From: Lachnospiraceae bacterium UBA1721
GTDB lineage: Bacteria; Bacillota; Clostridia; Lachnospirales; Lachnospiraceae
Reading direction: 5' to 3'
DNA length: 10,431 bases
Assembly: GCA_002317155.1 (NCBI GenBank)
Contig: DCIR01000015.1
Span: 1-10,431, forward strand
Shown here: positions 7,592 to 10,431 of the stretch, in pieces
Layout: the number at the start of each line of letters is the position of its first letter
Position numbering within the stretch: the stretch's first letter is position 1
Notes under the pieces: model-generated
Told to the model about the DNA's origin: nothing
Seen by the model: the letters and a program-made list of their open reading frames with translations, nothing else
Database searches by the model: none
Made by a program: the position numbers and the translations under genes

Positions 7592-8269
7592 ATGAGCAAT
7601 AATACAATTATTGAAGTAAAGAATGTGAATAAATCATTTGGTAAAAAGGATAATGTAACCAAGGTGTTAAACGATGCATCATTTAGTGTAGAGCGCGGAG
7701 AATTTGTATCGCTGATGGGTGCTTCAGGAAGTGGAAAATCCACACTTTTGTATCTTATCGGTGGTCTTGACAGAGAGTTTGAGGGATCTATCAGTCTCGC
7801 AGGAGAAGAGATTAACAGGATGAAGGAGAAGAAGCTCTCTAAGTTCAGACTTGATAAAATCGGTTTTGTTTTTCAGTTCTATAACCTGGTACAGAATCTT
7901 AATGTAGAAGATAATATCCTTCTTCCCCTGACCGTAAAGGGTAAGAAAAAGTCAGAGCTTAAGAAAGAACTTGATGAGATACTAAGACTTACAGGTCTTA
8001 CTGAGAAGAGAAAGGCTATGCCTTCACAGCTTTCCGGAGGACAGCAGCAAAGAGTTGCTATCGCAAGAGCGATACTTGGTAATCCTGAGATCATCCTTGC
8101 AGATGAAGCTACCGGTAACCTTGATTCGGTATCAGGAACCGAGATTATGGAGCTGTTCAAAAAACTCAATGACGAAAAGGGCATCACTATTTTACAGGTA
8201 ACTCACTCTGAAAAATGTGCTTCATACAGCAGCAGAATCGTTAAGATTGAGAACGGACACATAGCGTAA
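7592..8269 (+). CDS. ABC transporter ATP-binding protein, MacB/LolD/BceA type
   Basis: Cytoplasmic ATPase of 225 residues that powers the preceding permease. All nucleotide-binding motifs are present and intact: Walker A G43-A-S-G-S-G-K-S-T51, Q-loop Gln95 in FVFQFYNLV, signature L147-S-G-G-Q151, Walker B IILAD171 with catalytic E172, the D-loop in GNLDS, and H-loop His205 in VTHSE. The FYNL sequence after the Q-loop and LADEATGNLD are characteristic of the subfamily that partners FtsX-like permeases. The N-terminus from 7592 (MSNNTIIEVKNVNKSFG) matches the usual start of the family and has a near-perfect RBS; starting at 7553 would add 13 unusual residues. The order permease then ATPase is the reverse of the more common bceAB order. 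Confidence 0.95.
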   Translation: MSNNTIIEVKNVNKSFGKKDNVTKVLNDASFSVERGEFVSLMGASGSGKSTLLYLIGGLDREFEGSISLAGEEINRMKEKKLSKFRLDKIGFVFQFYNLVQNLNVEDNILLPLTVKGKKKSELKKELDEILRLTGLTEKRKAMPSQLSGGQQQRVAIARAILGNPEIILADEATGNLDSVSGTEIMELFKKLNDEKGITILQVTHSEKCASYSSRIVKIENGHIA

Positions 8270-8271
8270 AC

Positions 8272-8300
8272 TTGAATACTGTCTGAGAGAATGTTACTAT
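8272..8300 (+). promoter_or_regulatory. Candidate internal promoter before the two-component genes
   Basis: TTGAAT (8272-8277) is followed after exactly 17 bases by TACTAT (8295-8300), and a TG two bases before the -10 (8292-8293) makes it an extended -10. Each hexamer matches sigma-A consensus at four of six positions. Transcription would start near 8307, leaving a leader of about 26 bases before the regulator ATG. Prediction by eye only. Confidence 0.45.
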
Positions 8301-8332
8301 TCTGATGAATACACACTCATCGAGGAATAGAT

Positions 8333-9043
8333 ATGATTTTTGCAGTATGTGATGATGAAAAAATATTTCGTGATGAAATTATAGAGGCTCTGAACAGATA
8401 TTTCGGCAAACTGGAAGTGACCTGTAAGGAATATGAGAGCGGAGCCTCGCTGCTAGCAGCATATGAACAGGGCGAGGATTTTCAAGCCCTGTTTTTAGAT
8501 ATAGAAATGCCGGGAATAGATGGCATGGCCACAGCCAATGAGCTGAGGACGAAGGGATTTGCTGCACCCATTTTATTCCTTACCAGTCATACAGAAATGG
8601 CCATGGAAGGCTATGAAGTGGCGGCATTCAGATTTTTGGGAAAGCCTGCCAATCCGGAGAAAATGGAACGGGCGCTGGCTGATTTAAGACAGGAATTATG
8701 TGAAAAGCAGAAGCTGATTATCCGTAGCGACGGAGAGGACATCATTTTGATTCCCGATGATATTTGCTATGTGGAAGCACAGAACAATTCTGTGATGATA
8801 AAAACGGCTAAGAAGGAATACGTTATCAGAAAAAAGATTGCTGATATTGAGAATGAACTTAGTGCGATTTCAGAGAATTTCTTCAGAATACACAGAGGAT
8901 ATATAGTAAATCTCGCATGTGTAAAAAAGCATGTTGGAAACGACATTATGATGGAAAGCGGGGAGACTCTTCCGCTCAGTCGCAGTGCCGTAAACGGATT
9001 CAAGCAGAGTCTGTTTAAGTATGTAAGAAACAGCGCAAGATAA
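8333..9043 (+). CDS. LytTR-family response regulator (AgrA/AlgR-like)
   Basis: DNA-binding response regulator of 236 residues, expected to be phosphorylated by the kinase encoded next. The receiver domain (about 1-118) has the acidic pair Asp7-Asp8, the phospho-acceptor Asp56 in FLDIEMPG, Thr84/Ser85 as the switch residue, and Lys104 in LGKPA, so it should be functional. The output domain (about 128-232) is LytTR: it has ICYVEAQNNSVMI, FFRIHRGYIVNL and the closing LPLSRSAVNGFK that are typical of the family, which binds pairs of direct repeats about one to two helical turns apart in promoters. The start follows GAGGAA (8322-8327) by five bases. By hand count the receiver part is clearly richer in G+C than most of the LytTR part (see findings). 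A kinase gene follows after 48 bases. Confidence 0.95.
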   Translation: MIFAVCDDEKIFRDEIIEALNRYFGKLEVTCKEYESGASLLAAYEQGEDFQALFLDIEMPGIDGMATANELRTKGFAAPILFLTSHTEMAMEGYEVAAFRFLGKPANPEKMERALADLRQELCEKQKLIIRSDGEDIILIPDDICYVEAQNNSVMIKTAKKEYVIRKKIADIENELSAISENFFRIHRGYIVNLACVKKHVGNDIMMESGETLPLSRSAVNGFKQSLFKYVRNSAR

Positions 9044-9091
9044 ATTTGAGTGAAAATGTAGTGGAGTAAGTTGCTGTAAACAGAGGTAATA

Positions 9092-10431
9092 ATGACAGTA
9101 TCTGTATCGAATACAATTCTTATTATTTTATTATTTATAACTGACGGAATCCTCAGAATATGGGGCACGCAGCATATGTTGACCCGATTTTTTGGATTTG
9201 CAGCCAAACCTAAAAAGGGTCGCCATATCGTTTTTTCTATAGTTCTGGCGGTGTATGTATTATTGAATGTTACCGGCAGTATTATTTTGTCAGATGAGAA
9301 TAACACGATAACATTATTTAGTGAAGTTATATTTATATTTAATGTGATTTACTGGGCGATTAATCTCGAGGAGAGAAAAAAGGGCAAGAAGGCACTTTTA
9401 TTTATCGTGACTGATCTTATGGTTAGTCTTTTCTCGGAATTGGTGGCTTATATAGTGAGACTTCCGTTTAATTCAATACATGGTGATAAAGTACCGGTGA
9501 TGCTGTTTGCTGTAGTAATCAGTAACGTTATTTCTTTCGGATTGATTTTGGGTATATCAGCACTGTCGTCAAAGAAAAGAAAGACACCGATGCCGACCTC
9601 GTTGATATGGGTATGTTTACTTACTTACATACTAATCGAAGTAGTAATGAGTGTGTTTACCATGTCCGATATTCAAGGAGAATACATTCATCCGATGGTA
9701 ACACTCAGGCTCATTGTACCTGAGGAAATGATAGATAGTATAATCGGATACGCTTTGGTTATTATATTGGCGTTATTTGCAGGAATCATTGTTTTCCTGC
9801 TGATAAAAGAGTCTGAATCGCAGTATTTTCAGAAGAAGAATACTATCAATGAGTACTACCTGGAGTCTCAAAAGCAGCATTATGAGTCTCTAAGTGAGTC
9901 CAATAGAGAGATTCGCAAAATAAAGCATGATATGAAGAACCATATCTATTGTCTCAGTGATTTATATGAGAGTAGTAAGTACGATGAGCTGGGTGAGTAC
10001 CTAAAAAGTATGGGTGCAGCGATGCAGCACACAGAGCTTACCACTTTTGTCGGACATGAAATTGCAGATGCGATTATATCTGAGAAAAAGAGTAAGGCAG
10101 AAGCGCTTGGAATCACGTTAAAGGCGGAGGGAGCACTTTACGGAGTGGAGATTGCGGCTATAGATGTATGTACTATTTTTTCCAATATCATGGACAATGC
10201 AATTGAGGCGACTCAGAAGCTCCCTGAGGATAAAAGACAGATCGTACTGAATGTCGGTCGCAATAAAAATTATCTGTTTATCAGCGAATATAATCCGGTA
10301 GAAAAGGTTCCGGATATCAATGATAACGTTATTGCGACTACTAAGAAAGACAGCACGAATCATGGCTTTGGAATCACAAATATTAAGGAGGCTGCAGCTA
10401 AATATGATGGTGATGTGCAGCTGTTTGTCGA
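9092..10431 (+). CDS. GHKL sensor histidine kinase, AgrC-like, 3'-truncated by window edge
   Basis: Membrane sensor kinase paired with the LytTR regulator just upstream. The first 446 codons are present and the frame is open to the right edge. The sensor part has about seven hydrophobic helices (roughly residues 6-24, 45-65, 72-91, 101-123, 133-156, 167-190 and 216-238) with little between them, as in AgrC/ComD-type receptors of peptides. A charged linker leads to the phospho-acceptor box IRKIKHDMKNH with His279 and Asn283, the H-D-x-x-N-H form characteristic of this family. The N-box is N365-I-M-D-N369-A-I-E-A and the G-box H-G425-F-G427-I-T-N-I. Only the last residues of the ATPase domain should be missing. 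The start at 9092 is set by AGAGGT (9082-9087) and an in-frame TAA at 9077-9079 directly upstream. Confidence 0.92.
   Translation, partial: MTVSVSNTILIILLFITDGILRIWGTQHMLTRFFGFAAKPKKGRHIVFSIVLAVYVLLNVTGSIILSDENNTITLFSEVIFIFNVIYWAINLEERKKGKKALLFIVTDLMVSLFSELVAYIVRLPFNSIHGDKVPVMLFAVVISNVISFGLILGISALSSKKRKTPMPTSLIWVCLLTYILIEVVMSVFTMSDIQGEYIHPMVTLRLIVPEEMIDSIIGYALVIILALFAGIIVFLLIKESESQYFQKKNTINEYYLESQKQHYESLSESNREIRKIKHDMKNHIYCLSDLYESSKYDELGEYLKSMGAAMQHTELTTFVGHEIADAIISEKKSKAEALGITLKAEGALYGVEIAAIDVCTIFSNIMDNAIEATQKLPEDKRQIVLNVGRNKNYLFISEYNPVEKVPDINDNVIATTKKDSTNHGFGITNIKEAAAKYDGDVQLFV

Noticed and set aside
8270..8332. Small signalling-peptide gene between the ATPase and the regulator
   Set aside because: The only ATG-started frames are a few to about 15 codons and have no export or double-glycine features; the same holds for 9044-9091.
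8767..9306. 179-codon open frame on the minus strand across the regulator/kinase junction
   Set aside because: It runs antisense to two well-supported genes with clear motifs, its protein shows no recognisable domain, and it has an amino-acid mix typical of a complement shadow of A/T-rich coding sequence.

Overview
The window looks like a low-GC Gram-positive anaerobe of the Clostridia, most likely Lachnospiraceae (Butyrivibrio-like). This is an inference from the A/T-rich coding style, AGGAGG-type ribosome binding sites, a Firmicutes lipoprotein signal and an AgrC-like kinase paired with a LytTR regulator. It is not a species call. All genes I can support are on the + strand, and there are no tRNA, rRNA, CRISPR or insertion-sequence signatures.

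Left block (1 to about 2992) is a set of small, loosely related genes. It starts with an alpha/beta hydrolase cut by the left edge. Next come an unrecognised two-helix membrane protein, a metallo-beta-lactamase-fold hydrolase, the wreck of a short-chain dehydrogenase (SDR) gene, and a second unrecognised membrane protein with an outward-facing central domain. A strong rho-independent terminator closes the block.

Right block (about 2993 to the right edge) reads as a cell-envelope module. It holds an M13 (neprilysin/PepO-type) zinc metallopeptidase lipoprotein, a 10-helix FtsX/MacB-type ABC permease, its ATPase, a LytTR response regulator and an AgrC-like GHKL histidine kinase cut by the right edge. 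No terminator lies between these genes and the gaps are 71, 16, 62-63 and 48 bases, so at least partial co-transcription is likely. A plausible extended -10 promoter just before the response regulator could give the two-component genes their own transcript. A reasonable inference is that the kinase/regulator pair senses a peptide or envelope signal and controls the transporter, while the peptidase cleaves peptides outside the membrane. No peptide precursor or AgrB-like processing gene is visible.

The observations most worth a second look are the internally deleted SDR remnant that still carries both the NADP-binding motif and the active-site YxxxK motif only 23 residues apart, the peptidase-transporter-sensor grouping, and a marked base-composition step between the two domains of the response regulator.
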